DNA of 64,000 bases, taken from Streptomyces sp. V3I7 (lineage in GTDB: Bacteria; Actinomycetota; Actinomycetes; Streptomycetales; Streptomycetaceae). Positions 1 to 7,301 of the stretch are shown piece after piece; position 1 is the stretch's first letter, and each line of letters opens with the position of its first letter. Made by a program: the position numbers and the translations under genes. The stretch is from the NCBI RefSeq assembly GCF_030817495.1, contig NZ_JAUSZK010000001.1, positions 5,373,001 through 5,437,000 of the forward strand. Direction: 5' to 3'. Below the pieces are notes generated by a model. It saw only the letters and a list, made by a program, of their open reading frames with translations, searched no databases and was not told where the DNA came from.

Positions 1-225
1 GACTGGAGCCTCGTCTGGACCTTCCCGGACGGCCAGAAGATCGACCGGATGTGGGACGCCAGCCCCCACCAGGACGGCTCCCGCGTCACTGCCGACGCCC
101 GCGACTACAACAAGTCCCTCGACGCGAACGGCACCGCCTCGTTCGGCTTCATCGGCTTTAAGCAGGACAAGAACGCGTCACCGACCGCCTTCACACTGAA
201 CGGCGATCGCTGCGAGGTGAGTTGA
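1..225 (+). CDS. C-terminal end of a secreted protein with a CBM2-type carbohydrate-binding module (5' truncated by window)
   Basis: The first 74 codons of the window read in frame from base 1 to a TGA at 223-225; the start lies outside. The residues show the pattern of the second half of a family 2 carbohydrate-binding module: a W-x-L-x-W-T-F-P-x-G-Q-K-I stretch, an M-W-D-A turn, then the G-T-A-S-F-G-F-I-G strand. Two Trp and one late Cys (third residue from the end) fit the surface aromatic strip and disulfide of CBM2. Such modules bind cellulose or chitin and usually sit at an end of secreted glycoside hydrolases or LPMOs; the catalytic domain is not visible. The gene converges on the next one and overlaps its end by 35 nt. 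Confidence 0.8.
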   Translation, partial: DWSLVWTFPDGQKIDRMWDASPHQDGSRVTADARDYNKSLDANGTASFGFIGFKQDKNASPTAFTLNGDRCEVS

Positions 226-1063
226 GGGTCCGGGACTCCCCTCGCAGGAACTGCTGGAGGGAGGAGGTCAGGGCGTCGATGAAGGCGAGCCGGGTCGCCT
301 CCGGGACGAGGTCGAGGGAGAGATAGGGATTGAGATCCTCCAACTCGACCAGGAGCAGCTCCCCTTCCCGCGTACGGCAGGCGTCCACGCGCTGGATGCC
401 GTGGTCGAGGGTGTTCCAGCCGATGAAGCGCCGGGCGAAGGCGAGGTCGGCCTCGGTGGGTGCGTAGGGCTCGAGTCCCCAGCGCTGCCCCGGATCAGGG
501 GCGTACAACGCGTACTGGAAGGCGTCGTCGACGAAGTAGAAGGACACCTCGTAACGGAAGTCGACGCGCGGCTGGACCAGCACGTCTCCGTAGGTGACAC
601 TGTCCAGCTCGTCCCGCGGCACGAACGACAGGCCTATGGAGTCGGCCCCCGCCTTCGGCTTCACCACGTACGCATCGCTCTCGGGCAGCCGCTTTAGGTC
701 CTCGCGCCGGTCGACGGTCGGGATGACCGGATACCCCGCCGCCGTAAGCTCCAGCAGATACCGTTTGCCCGCCATGTCGCCCCGCCCGGTCAGGGGGTTG
801 TAGACCAGGGCATCGTGCGCCACCGCCCGCTCCCGGAAGGCCTCGTACGCCTGCCGGTACCCCAGCACCGGCCCGCTGTTGCGCACCACGACGGCGTCGA
901 ACCCGTCCATCAGGGCGGTGGCGTTCAGCGGATGGCACAGCGCGATGTCGAAGTCCGTGCGCAGCCGGTCGGCGAGGAAGATGTCCTCGTCGCAGTAACG
1001 CCGCCCACGGGCTTCGTAGGCGAGATCGGTGACATAGAGCAGGGCGGGGCGCGTGGCGAGCAC
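191..1063 (-). CDS. ATP-grasp domain protein (RimK/glutathione-synthetase-like)
   Basis: A 290-residue cytoplasmic protein from a GTG start, with AAGGAG about 8 nt upstream. It looks like an ATP-grasp ligase: an N-terminal Rossmann-like pre-grasp domain (about residues 1-95), a lysine in the context YVVKPKAGADSIGL near 135, and the late acidic metal-binding run LLLVELEDLNPYLSLD near 240. The family joins a carboxylate to an amine or thiol using ATP; the substrate cannot be read from the sequence. No peptide-precursor gene or macrocyclase lies beside it, so nothing places it in a RiPP cluster. Its 3' end runs 35 nt into the convergent CBM2 gene. Family call fairly secure, function unknown. Confidence 0.75.
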   Translation of the reverse strand: MLATRPALLYVTDLAYEARGRRYCDEDIFLADRLRTDFDIALCHPLNATALMDGFDAVVVRNSGPVLGYRQAYEAFRERAVAHDALVYNPLTGRGDMAGKRYLLELTAAGYPVIPTVDRREDLKRLPESDAYVVKPKAGADSIGLSFVPRDELDSVTYGDVLVQPRVDFRYEVSFYFVDDAFQYALYAPDPGQRWGLEPYAPTEADLAFARRFIGWNTLDHGIQRVDACRTREGELLLVELEDLNPYLSLDLVPEATRLAFIDALTSSLQQFLRGESRTLNSPRSDRRSV

Positions 1064-1141
1064 GGGGCGGCTCCTTGGTCGGGGCGGTCAGTGTAGGGGC
1101 GGCGGTCCGGCGGTTCTCGATCGCGCCCCACCTCTTCCCCG

Positions 1142-1345
1142 CTACCCGATGAATCCCTCGTCCCCCAGGAACTTCAGCGCCGCCTGCTGCGGTGTCGCGC
1201 CGTCGATGTCGACCATGGTGAAGACCTCGGCGAAGTTGCGGGGGCTCTGCTTCGCCACGTTGACGAAGTTCAGCGCGAAGGCGTTCTGGTGGACCTGCGG
1301 AGCCGGGATACGGACGTCGTACGCCTTCTGGACCGGGTCGAGTTC
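1142..1345 (-). pseudogene. Orphan C-terminal fragment of an unrecognised protein (gene remnant)
   Basis: A minus-strand reading frame ends at a TAG (1142-1144) and carries about 65 residues that look like genuine protein, including NAFALNFVNVAKQSP and VDIDGATPQQAALKFL. No plausible start, RBS or N-terminus precedes it. Upstream in the same frame the sequence becomes Arg/Pro-rich antisense to the truncated AMP-ligase. The text resembles the C-terminal helix region of ABC-type (osmoprotectant-like) binding proteins, but I am not confident of that. The simplest reading is a leftover of a deletion that fused the tail of one gene to the broken end of another. Confidence 0.4.
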
Positions 1346-1410
1346 CCGTGGAGGTTGCCGGGCGCGCCGCGGGCGCCGATACGGGGCGCCGAGTGCCGGG
1401 GCGAGTCCGC

Positions 1411-2160
1411 TCAGGCGCTCCGGCGTGTCACCGCCCGCACCGTCACCGCGTCGAACGCCGCCGTGTCGACCTCCCGTACCTGGGTCAGGCAAGCCCCCGC
1501 GAGGACCGCCGCGTTGAGGCCGCACATCTGGCTGGGCGACGCCGACATCGGCAGGCTGCTCAACACCACGTCGGACGAGGTGAGTTCGAGGACCCGGGTG
1601 GCCGCGTCGTACGCGCCCGCCCGCAGGGCGCCGTGGGTCAGCTCGTGCCCCCGGGGCAGGACGAGTGACTGGGTCGTCGCCCGCGTCCACGCCACCGCGG
1701 CGAGGTCGTCGTCGGCGCGGCGCACCAGGTCGGGACGGCGCGGCCAGAACGCGAGCTGGTCGAGGAAGCCGGGACCCACGGCGACGCACACTCGGCCGGC
1801 GCTCCGTGCCTCGGCGGCGTGGAGCGCGCCGGCACCCGTGCCGGAGGTGAACACGAGACGCACCCCCCAGTCGCCGAAGCAGCGGCGGGCCTCGTGTGCC
1901 CCGAGCCGCGGGCCGAGGGGGACGACTACGGCCCCGACGCGCAGGATGCCGTAATAGAGCACGGGGAAGGCCAGTTCGTGCTCCAGCACGATGCCGACGC
2001 GGTCGCCGGGGCGGACACCGTGGGCGACGAGGCCGCCGGCCACACGCGAGCTGAGTTCGTCCAAGTCCGCGTACGTCAGCACCTCTTGGTCCAGGCGCAT
2101 CGCCGGGCGGTGCGGGTACTGAGCCGCCGCCTCCTTCAGATTGACGGCCAGGTTGGTCAT
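1411..2160 (-). pseudogene. Truncated AMP-dependent synthetase/ligase, probably a decayed gene
   Basis: The ATG at 2158-2160 follows GGGGAGAAGAAGAG, a good RBS, and opens 249 codons. The N-terminal 90 residues are typical of acyl-CoA or amino-acid adenylating enzymes (AAAQYPHRPAMRL, LTYADLDELSSRVAGGL, GVRPGDRVGIVLEHELAFP). Full enzymes run to about 500 residues; this one stops shortly after the core and lacks motifs A5-A10, including the catalytic Lys. The A3 phosphate loop, normally TSGTTGxPKG, reads TRATTQSLVLPRGHE, so ATP binding should be lost. It is probably non-functional, though it keeps a clean RBS and could still be expressed. It is divergent from the PucR-type regulator at 2352. Confidence 0.7.
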
Positions 2161-2351
2161 CTCTTCTTCTCCCCGTGAATGATTCCCGGCGGGCGCGAGG
2201 CCCACTGCGACACCTCAGACGATCATCACGGGGCTGTAGCCGCCAGGCGCATGTGGACACCGACAGCGATTGCTGTCGCCCGCGACAACCGACGTGGTCC
2301 GCACGGGGATTCGCACCGGCCGCCGAGCCGTCCTGCCGTAGGCTCGGGGCC

Positions 2352-3596
2352 GTGTCCCAGGCCCCCCCGAACGCCGTCATCGCCGACATCGCCGTCGCAC
2401 TGAGCACCCGGCTGGACGACATCGTGGACGGTATGGCCGAACTGGTCTTCGAGAAGATCGAGTTCTACCGGAGCCCGGTGGTGAGCCGGGACAGCCTGTA
2501 CGAGGGGCTGCGCTTCAGCATCGACTTCCTCCTCACCAACCTCGCCCAGCCCGGACTGCTGTCGGTGGACGTCTCCGGGCCGAGCACGACGGGACGCAAG
2601 CGCGCCGTCCAGGGGGCGCCGCTGCCGGAGGTCCTGCGCTGCTACCGGCTGACCTTCGCCTACTTCTGGGAACAATTGCTCGCCGAGGCGGCGCAGTTCG
2701 GCGAGGAGACGACGCACGCGCTGCTCACGGCGGCGAGCCGGGTCTGGGCCCTCGCCGACATCTACTCCCTGGCGATCACCGACTCCTACCGCGAGGCCAT
2801 GGCCGAACGCATGGTGGAGACGGACCGCAGGCGCTCCGCCCTCGTCGCCGCCCTGGTCGACGGCCAGTCCCCGGACGGCGACGCGACCTGGGAGATCGCC
2901 CGCACACTCGGCTTCCCCTACCAGGGCAGCTTCGTCGTGCTGGTCGCCGAGGCCCCCATGTGGGCCGAACCGCCCCTGGCCGGACTGGAGTCCAAGCTGC
3001 GCGCCCTCGACGTCGGCTCGGCCTGGCGGGCCCAGCCGGGGCACGAGATGGCCGTCCTCTCCCTCGGCTCCCAGCGGCCCATGGACGCCGTGCTCGAAGC
3101 GGTCGGCGACTGCGCGACCGGCCGCGTCGGAGCGAGCCCCGTCTACCACCAACTCGACCACACCGCACGCGCGTTGCGGTACGCCCAGGTCGCACTGGAG
3201 TCGCTGCCGGAGGGGAAGGCCGGCGTACGCCAGCTCGACGACACCCCGCTGACGGAACTCGTCATGAACAGCCTCGACACCACGCGCCGCGCCGTCAACC
3301 GCGTCCTCGGCGGCCTGCTGTCCGTACCCGAGGAGGAACGCACCACTCTCCTCGCCACCGCCCGCGCCTGGCTCACGGCCCACGGCTCCGCCGCCGAGAC
3401 CGCCCAGGTCCTCTACTGCCACCCCAACACCGTTCGCTACCGCATGCGCCGCCTGGAGGAGTACCTGCGCGGCCCCCTGGACGACCCGATGATCGTGGCG
3501 GAACTGGCCCTGGCCCTGGACGCGGTGGGCACGTTCCCCGCACTGCTGGACCAGCACCGTTCACCGGAGCAGTCCCGGCGGGCGGCGTCGGACTGA
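2352..3596 (+). CDS. PucR/CdaR-type transcriptional regulator
   Basis: A 414-residue regulator, started here at the GTG at 2352 because residues downstream look like protein (NAVIADIAVALSTRLDDIVDGM) while those upstream do not; the RBS is weak. The N-terminal half is helical and resembles the sensory domain seen before PucR HTHs. A degenerate GGDEF-like middle follows (TLGFPYQGSFVVLVAEAP). The C-terminus carries the HTH_30 signature: HGSAAETAQVLYCHPNTVRYRMRRLEEYL at about 345-375. Such proteins usually activate adjacent catabolic genes. Here the divergent neighbour is a broken AMP-ligase, so its original target may have decayed. Confidence 0.8.
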   Translation: MSQAPPNAVIADIAVALSTRLDDIVDGMAELVFEKIEFYRSPVVSRDSLYEGLRFSIDFLLTNLAQPGLLSVDVSGPSTTGRKRAVQGAPLPEVLRCYRLTFAYFWEQLLAEAAQFGEETTHALLTAASRVWALADIYSLAITDSYREAMAERMVETDRRRSALVAALVDGQSPDGDATWEIARTLGFPYQGSFVVLVAEAPMWAEPPLAGLESKLRALDVGSAWRAQPGHEMAVLSLGSQRPMDAVLEAVGDCATGRVGASPVYHQLDHTARALRYAQVALESLPEGKAGVRQLDDTPLTELVMNSLDTTRRAVNRVLGGLLSVPEEERTTLLATARAWLTAHGSAAETAQVLYCHPNTVRYRMRRLEEYLRGPLDDPMIVAELALALDAVGTFPALLDQHRSPEQSRRAASD

Positions 3597-3765
3597 GCGG
3601 ACGCGGGGCCGACTACCCGAACCTCGTCGAACCTCGCGAGGGCCGACGTCCCCACTGGCGAATTGGACCAGGATTTCGTCACGGGATTGGATCTCAACCG
3701 TCGTCCGCATCGGTCCGTAACCTCGCTGACGTGACAGTGGTCATGGCCGAGGCGAGGAGTGAGCT

Positions 3766-4221
3766 GTGGGCGGGTATTCCTGGAGTGACCGCGTCGACGA
3801 CGTGGACTTCGACGAGCTGTCGGAGCTGTACCAGGTCGCGCCGTTGGGCAACAAGCCTCCCGAGACGCTCGCAACGACCTTCGGCAACAGCATGTTTGCC
3901 TGCTTCGTCCACGCCGACGGCGCGCTCGTGGGTGCGGGCCGGGCTCTGGCAGACGGCGTGGACTGCGCTTACCTCGCCGATGTGGCAGTGCACCCCGATC
4001 ACCAGGGGCAGGGACTGGGCTCCGGCATCATACGCAGGCTTGTGGAACTCGCCCAGGGCCACAAGAAGATCATCCTCTACGCCGCCCCGGGCACCGAAGC
4101 CTTCTATGGCCGGCTCGGTTTTCTGCGGATGAACACCGCGATGGGGATCTGGAGCGATCCTGACCGCGCGATCGAGATCGGCCTGCTCAGCCGGGAGGAC
4201 AGCCGGTTGCCCTCCACGTGA
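3766..4221 (+). CDS. GNAT family N-acetyltransferase
   Basis: A 151-residue protein from the GTG at 3766, preceded by GAGGAGTG at good spacing; the nearby ATG at 3744 is in another frame. The acetyl-CoA binding motif A is intact: AYLADVAVHPDHQGQGLGSGIIRRL at about residues 67-91 (V/I-x-x-x-x-Q/R-G-x-G-x-G/A). It ends with a motif-B-like TEAFYGRLGF. It transfers an acetyl group from acetyl-CoA to an unknown amine. It converges on the isolated rpoA, with a strong shared hairpin between them. The short length and the YGRLGF ending match small single-domain GNATs of the aminoglycoside/arylalkylamine type; substrate not predictable. Confidence 0.85.
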   Translation: MGGYSWSDRVDDVDFDELSELYQVAPLGNKPPETLATTFGNSMFACFVHADGALVGAGRALADGVDCAYLADVAVHPDHQGQGLGSGIIRRLVELAQGHKKIILYAAPGTEAFYGRLGFLRMNTAMGIWSDPDRAIEIGLLSREDSRLPST

Positions 4222-4255
4222 GGCGAGGCGACTGAGCTGACGGTGGGCGCGGGGC

Positions 4256-4290
4256 GAAGGGCCCCACTGCAAGAAGCAGCGGGGCCCTTC
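4256..4290. terminator. Strong bidirectional hairpin between GNAT gene and rpoA
   Basis: GAAGGGCCCC (4256-4265) pairs exactly with GGGGCCCTTC (4281-4290). After one A-C mismatch, CTGC/GCAG add four more pairs around an AAGAA loop. It lies between the convergent GNAT stop (4221) and rpoA stop (4414) and would serve both. There is no clear T-run, as is common for Streptomyces terminators. Confidence 0.8.
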
Positions 4291-4413
4291 GACATCGTGC
4301 CCGTGAGGCACTGGCGGCGGAGCCGGGTGCGGTCGGCCGGTTCGGGCGCGGCAGCCGTCGCCTCGTCGCCGACTCCTCCGCCTTCCCGCGGGCCCCCGCT
4401 GACCAGGGCAGCG

Positions 4414-5436
4414 TCAGTACTGCTCGGTCTCCACGAAACCGGCGTCGGCGTCATCATCGGCCCCGAAGGCGTCTGCGGCGGCGGTCGGGTCGAATCCGGG
4501 CGGGCTGTCCTTGAGGGCCAGGCCCATGCCGGCCAGCTTCGCCTTGACCTCGTCGATGGACTTCGCACCGAAGTTGCGGATGTCCAGCAGGTCGGCCTCG
4601 GAGCGCGCCAGGAGCTCACCCACCATGTGGACGCCCTCACGCTTGAGGCAGTTGTACGACCGAACGGTGAGCTCGAGCTCCTCGATCGGCAGCGCGAGGT
4701 CGGCGGCCAGGGCGGCGTCCGTGGGGGACGGGCCCATGTCGATGCCCTCGGCGTCGATGTTCAGCTCACGGGCGAGACCGAACAGCTCGACCAGGGTCTT
4801 ACCGGCCGACGCCATGGCGTCACGCGGACGCATGGCCTGCTTGGTCTCGACGTCGACGATCAGCTTGTCGAAGTCGGTGCGCTGCTCGACACGCGTGGCC
4901 TCGACCTTGTACGTGACCTTCAGCACCGGCGAGTAGATCGAGTCGACCGGCACACGGCCGATCTCCTGGCCCAGCTGCTTGTTCTGCACGGCGGAGACGT
5001 AGCCGCGACCGCGCTCGACGGTCAGCTCCATCTCCAGCTTGCCCTTGCCGTTGAGCGTGGCGAGGACGAGGTCGGGGTTGTGCACCTCGACACCGGCCGG
5101 GGGCGCGATGTCGGCGGCGGTGACCAGACCCGGACCCTGCTTGCGCAGGTACATCACGACCGGCTCGTCGTGCTCCGAGGAGACGACCAGCTGCTTGATG
5201 TTGAGGATCAGGTCGGTGACGTCCTCCTTGACGCCCGGCACGGTGGTGAACTCATGCAGGACACCGTCGATGCGGATGCTGGTGACAGCAGCGCCGGGGA
5301 TCGACGACAGGAGGGTACGGCGCAGGGAGTTGCCGAGGGTGTAGCCGAAGCCCGGCTCCAGCGGCTCGATCACGAACCGTGAGCGGAACTCGTCGACGAC
5401 CTCTTCGGTGAGTGAGGGACGCTGAGCGATCAGCAC
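4414..5436 (-). CDS. rpoA: DNA-directed RNA polymerase subunit alpha, stand-alone copy
   Basis: A 340-residue full-length alpha subunit. The N-terminal assembly domain includes [20 protein letters not shown] and [20 protein letters not shown]. The linker is followed by a C-terminal domain with [36 protein letters not shown] and the acidic tail ending TEQY. The start is the GTG at 5434-5436, with GGAGG 9 nt upstream; this start gives the family's usual length in Streptomyces. Alpha dimerises to seed polymerase assembly and its CTD contacts UP elements and activators. The context is odd: rpoA normally lies among rpsM-rpsK-rpsD and rplQ, but here it is monocistronic, flanked by a GNAT gene and a CarD-like gene. 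It is therefore probably a second copy; I cannot see whether the ribosomal-operon copy exists. Confidence 0.96.
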   Translation of the reverse strand: MLIAQRPSLTEEVVDEFRSRFVIEPLEPGFGYTLGNSLRRTLLSSIPGAAVTSIRIDGVLHEFTTVPGVKEDVTDLILNIKQLVVSSEHDEPVVMYLRKQGPGLVTAADIAPPAGVEVHNPDLVLATLNGKGKLEMELTVERGRGYVSAVQNKQLGQEIGRVPVDSIYSPVLKVTYKVEATRVEQRTDFDKLIVDVETKQAMRPRDAMASAGKTLVELFGLARELNIDAEGIDMGPSPTDAALAADLALPIEELELTVRSYNCLKREGVHMVGELLARSEADLLDIRNFGAKSIDEVKAKLAGMGLALKDSPPGFDPTAAADAFGADDDADAGFVETEQY

Positions 5437-5441
5437 GAGGT

Positions 5442-5641
5442 ATTGCCTCCAGTGTTTGGCGCCCGCTATGTGACGCCGTAGACACCACGAAGGGTACGGG
5501 TGGTTCGGGCTCCCGCGAGGTCGAACCGCCCGACCGCGCCCGTCTGCCCGCCGGTCCGGCAGGTCCAGCTCTTGCCGGAATCGAGTCCAAGGCCCAGCGA
5601 GGGGGCCGCCGCGCGGTTCATGGGCGCATACTGGAGGCAAT
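5442..5641. repeat. Pair of 12 bp inverted repeats at the two divergent starts
   Basis: ATTGCCTCCAGT at 5442-5453 and ACTGGAGGCAAT at 5630-5641 are exact reverse complements. Each contains the GGAGG ribosome-binding sequence of the divergent gene it precedes (rpoA on minus, the CarD-like gene on plus). The spacing to the start differs (9 nt for rpoA, 2 nt for the plus gene), so the match extends beyond what a shared RBS needs. The roughly 175 bp between them must hold both promoters. Confidence 0.6.
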
Positions 5642-5861
5642 GACAAAGCCTGCTGCACCGAAGCGACATTTGCCCACCAGCCCCTTCAAGGCCCCGGTCA
5701 CGACGGCTCCCAAGCACTTCGCCGTCGGCGACCAGGTCACACACGACACGTACGGCCTCGGCCGGGTGATCGGCATCGAGGACGGAATCGCGGCGCTCGT
5801 GGATTTCGGCTCGGAACGAATCCGCATCCTGAGCCCGTACTCCAAGATGACCAAGCTGTAG
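5640..5861 (+). CDS. Small CarD/tudor-like domain protein
   Basis: A 73-residue protein from the ATG at 5640. GGAGG is present but only 2 nt upstream, which is unusually tight; no better in-frame start exists. A basic Pro-rich N-terminus (about 22 residues) precedes a compact beta-barrel-like stretch: [24 protein letters not shown], then [13 protein letters not shown]. The V-G-D-x-V-x-H-x-x-Y-G-x-G-x-V pattern is the SH3/tudor fold seen in CarD, the TRCF RNAP-interaction domain and the UvrD/PcrA C-terminal tudor, all of which bind RNA polymerase. It is divergent from the alpha-subunit gene. RNAP binding is an inference from fold and context. Confidence 0.7.
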   Translation: MTKPAAPKRHLPTSPFKAPVTTAPKHFAVGDQVTHDTYGLGRVIGIEDGIAALVDFGSERIRILSPYSKMTKL

Positions 5862-6490
5862 GACCGCTGTGCCCGGTCACGGCACGCCAGGCACCTTCAG
5901 GGGCCTGTAACGAAAGCGAGACCTCTCATCGATCTGACGTCGTTGTTCTCCGCCCTGGAAGGGCAACCCCGCCGTTCCACCGCGGCATCGCCGCCTCCGG
6001 CGGCGAACCCCTTCCAGGCCCCGGACTTCGGGGAAGACGAGACCTTCCTGCTCAAAGATGTACGGGGACCCGCCTCGGGCATGTGCGCCACGCAGCCCAA
6101 GGCAACCTAGCTCCCCCGAGCGCGGGGGTCGCGACAGCCGGCCGCGGACCAGCCGGCCGCGGGCCGTCCGAGGCGGTGCGGGGAGGAGCACGCCCGTCTC
6201 GGTTCCCGTCTTGATTCCCGTCTCACTCAGCTTGATCAGTCCCCGGACCCTTCGGAGTCCGGGGTTCCGCCGGAAGGCGAGGGCGGCGATGAGGGCCGCC
6301 GGGGGCTGGCCGTCCCTTGAGTGGACGGTCGTGTGATTCCCAGGGGCTGCGAACAGGCCTCGCGGGCGGGGGCCGCGATCACCGGGCTGACCGCCGCAGG
6401 GCGCGCCGCGGAGCCGGCTCCCTGGGCGAGTACCGCACGGCTCGACATAACCGATCGACACACTGATGTTGATCGGGTTGGCTGAGTGGC
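5862..6490. other. Intergenic stretch without a confident gene; contains hairpin, direct repeat and possible ORF remnant
   Basis: No ORF here has both a plausible start and coding-like composition. Three things stand out. A plus-strand frame from about 5945 to a TAG near 6110 reads like a protein tail (PFQAPDFGEDETFLLKDVRG) but has no ATG/GTG and shares the frame of the CarD-like gene beyond its stop. A direct repeat AGCCGGCCGCGG occurs twice near 6135-6160. A hairpin CCCCGGAC...GTCCGGGG at 6241-6264 closes on a C(TTCG)G tetraloop, as stable terminators do. The remainder shows nothing I can name. Confidence 0.5.
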
Positions 6491-7024
6491 ATGCGAGAGC
6501 TGCGTACCGATCGTCTTCTGCTCCGCCGGTGGCGGGAGTCCGACCTCGGGCCATGGGCGGCCATGAACGCCGATCCCGAAGTCCGAGAACACCTGGGGGA
6601 CCTGCTTACACGGGAGCAGAGCGATGCCGCGGTGGCACTCATGCAGGCCGAGTTCGACGAGCGAGGCTTTGGGTGGTGGGCGCTCGAGGCACGGCAGACC
6701 GGTGAGTTCATAGGCCGTGCCGGCCTGGACGAGGTGGGCGCGGACATGCCGTTCGCGGGGGTGGACATCGGGTGGCGGTTGACGCGTTCGGCGTGGGGTC
6801 ACGGCTACGCCACCGAGGCAGCCCTGGCCTGCCTGACCTTCGGCTTCGAGAGCCTCGGGCTACCGGAAGTGGTTGCGTCGACGACCGTGGACAACCTTCG
6901 TTCTCAGGCAGTGATGCGCCGCATCGGCATGACCCGCGACCCGGCCGACGACTTCGAGGATCCGAGCGTGCCCGAGGGGCCGCTTCGACAGTGTGTGCTG
7001 TACCGGATTCCCGGGACGGCTTGA
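6491..7024 (+). CDS. RimJ/RimL-type GNAT N-acetyltransferase
   Basis: A 177-residue protein with an ATG at 6491 and only a weak upstream RBS. It has the RimJ/RimL/acetyltransf_3 hallmarks: an N-terminal LRTDRLLLRRWRESD, a central IGRAGLDEV strand, GWRLTRSAWGHGYATEAA as the acetyl-CoA loop (Q/R-x-x-G-x-G/A), and late VDNLRSQAVMRRIGM. Members acetylate N-termini of ribosomal proteins or small molecules. It shares no detailed similarity with the other GNAT at 3766. It probably forms its own unit; the following 140 bp lead into the rsgA leader region. Confidence 0.88.
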   Translation: MRELRTDRLLLRRWRESDLGPWAAMNADPEVREHLGDLLTREQSDAAVALMQAEFDERGFGWWALEARQTGEFIGRAGLDEVGADMPFAGVDIGWRLTRSAWGHGYATEAALACLTFGFESLGLPEVVASTTVDNLRSQAVMRRIGMTRDPADDFEDPSVPEGPLRQCVLYRIPGTA

Positions 7025-7165
7025 TCACACAACCGCGTGGAGGCTGTGTGGGCTGGAGCGATAATTCGGTGGCGCCCGAATAGACGCGCTTCTAGGATGG
7101 CTTCGCTCCTTGCGGTTGCCGTTGGCTGCCGCTGTCGGCCGAGTGAGGAACGGGAGGTGTGACCG

Positions 7166-7237
7166 ATGACTGTCTCTGTGATGGGCGTTGCCCGCGACCA
7201 GAAGTTCATCCACTCCACCTCCGTGGTCTCCGGCTGA
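7166..7237 (+). CDS. Putative 23-residue leader peptide upstream of rsgA
   Basis: The ATG at 7166 is preceded by GGGAGGT at 7 nt, a better RBS than rsgA has. The frame reads MTVSVMGVARDQKFIHSTSV plus VSG and ends at TGA 7235-7237, 64 nt before the TTG start of rsgA. A small ORF with a strong RBS before a weakly initiated gene could couple or attenuate translation of rsgA. Whether it is translated is unknown; conservation would decide. Confidence 0.5.
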   Translation: MTVSVMGVARDQKFIHSTSVVSG

Positions 7238-7301
7238 TCTTTCCTGCCTTCTTCGCGCCTGTGAGTGCGCGCGGCCGGGGCCGCCCTGTGAAGGGTTCCC
7301 C

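Noticed and set aside
5877..6554. 225-codon minus-strand frame in the 5.9-6.5 kb gap
   Set aside because: No RBS, composition like shadow frames, and it runs into the GNAT gene antisense.
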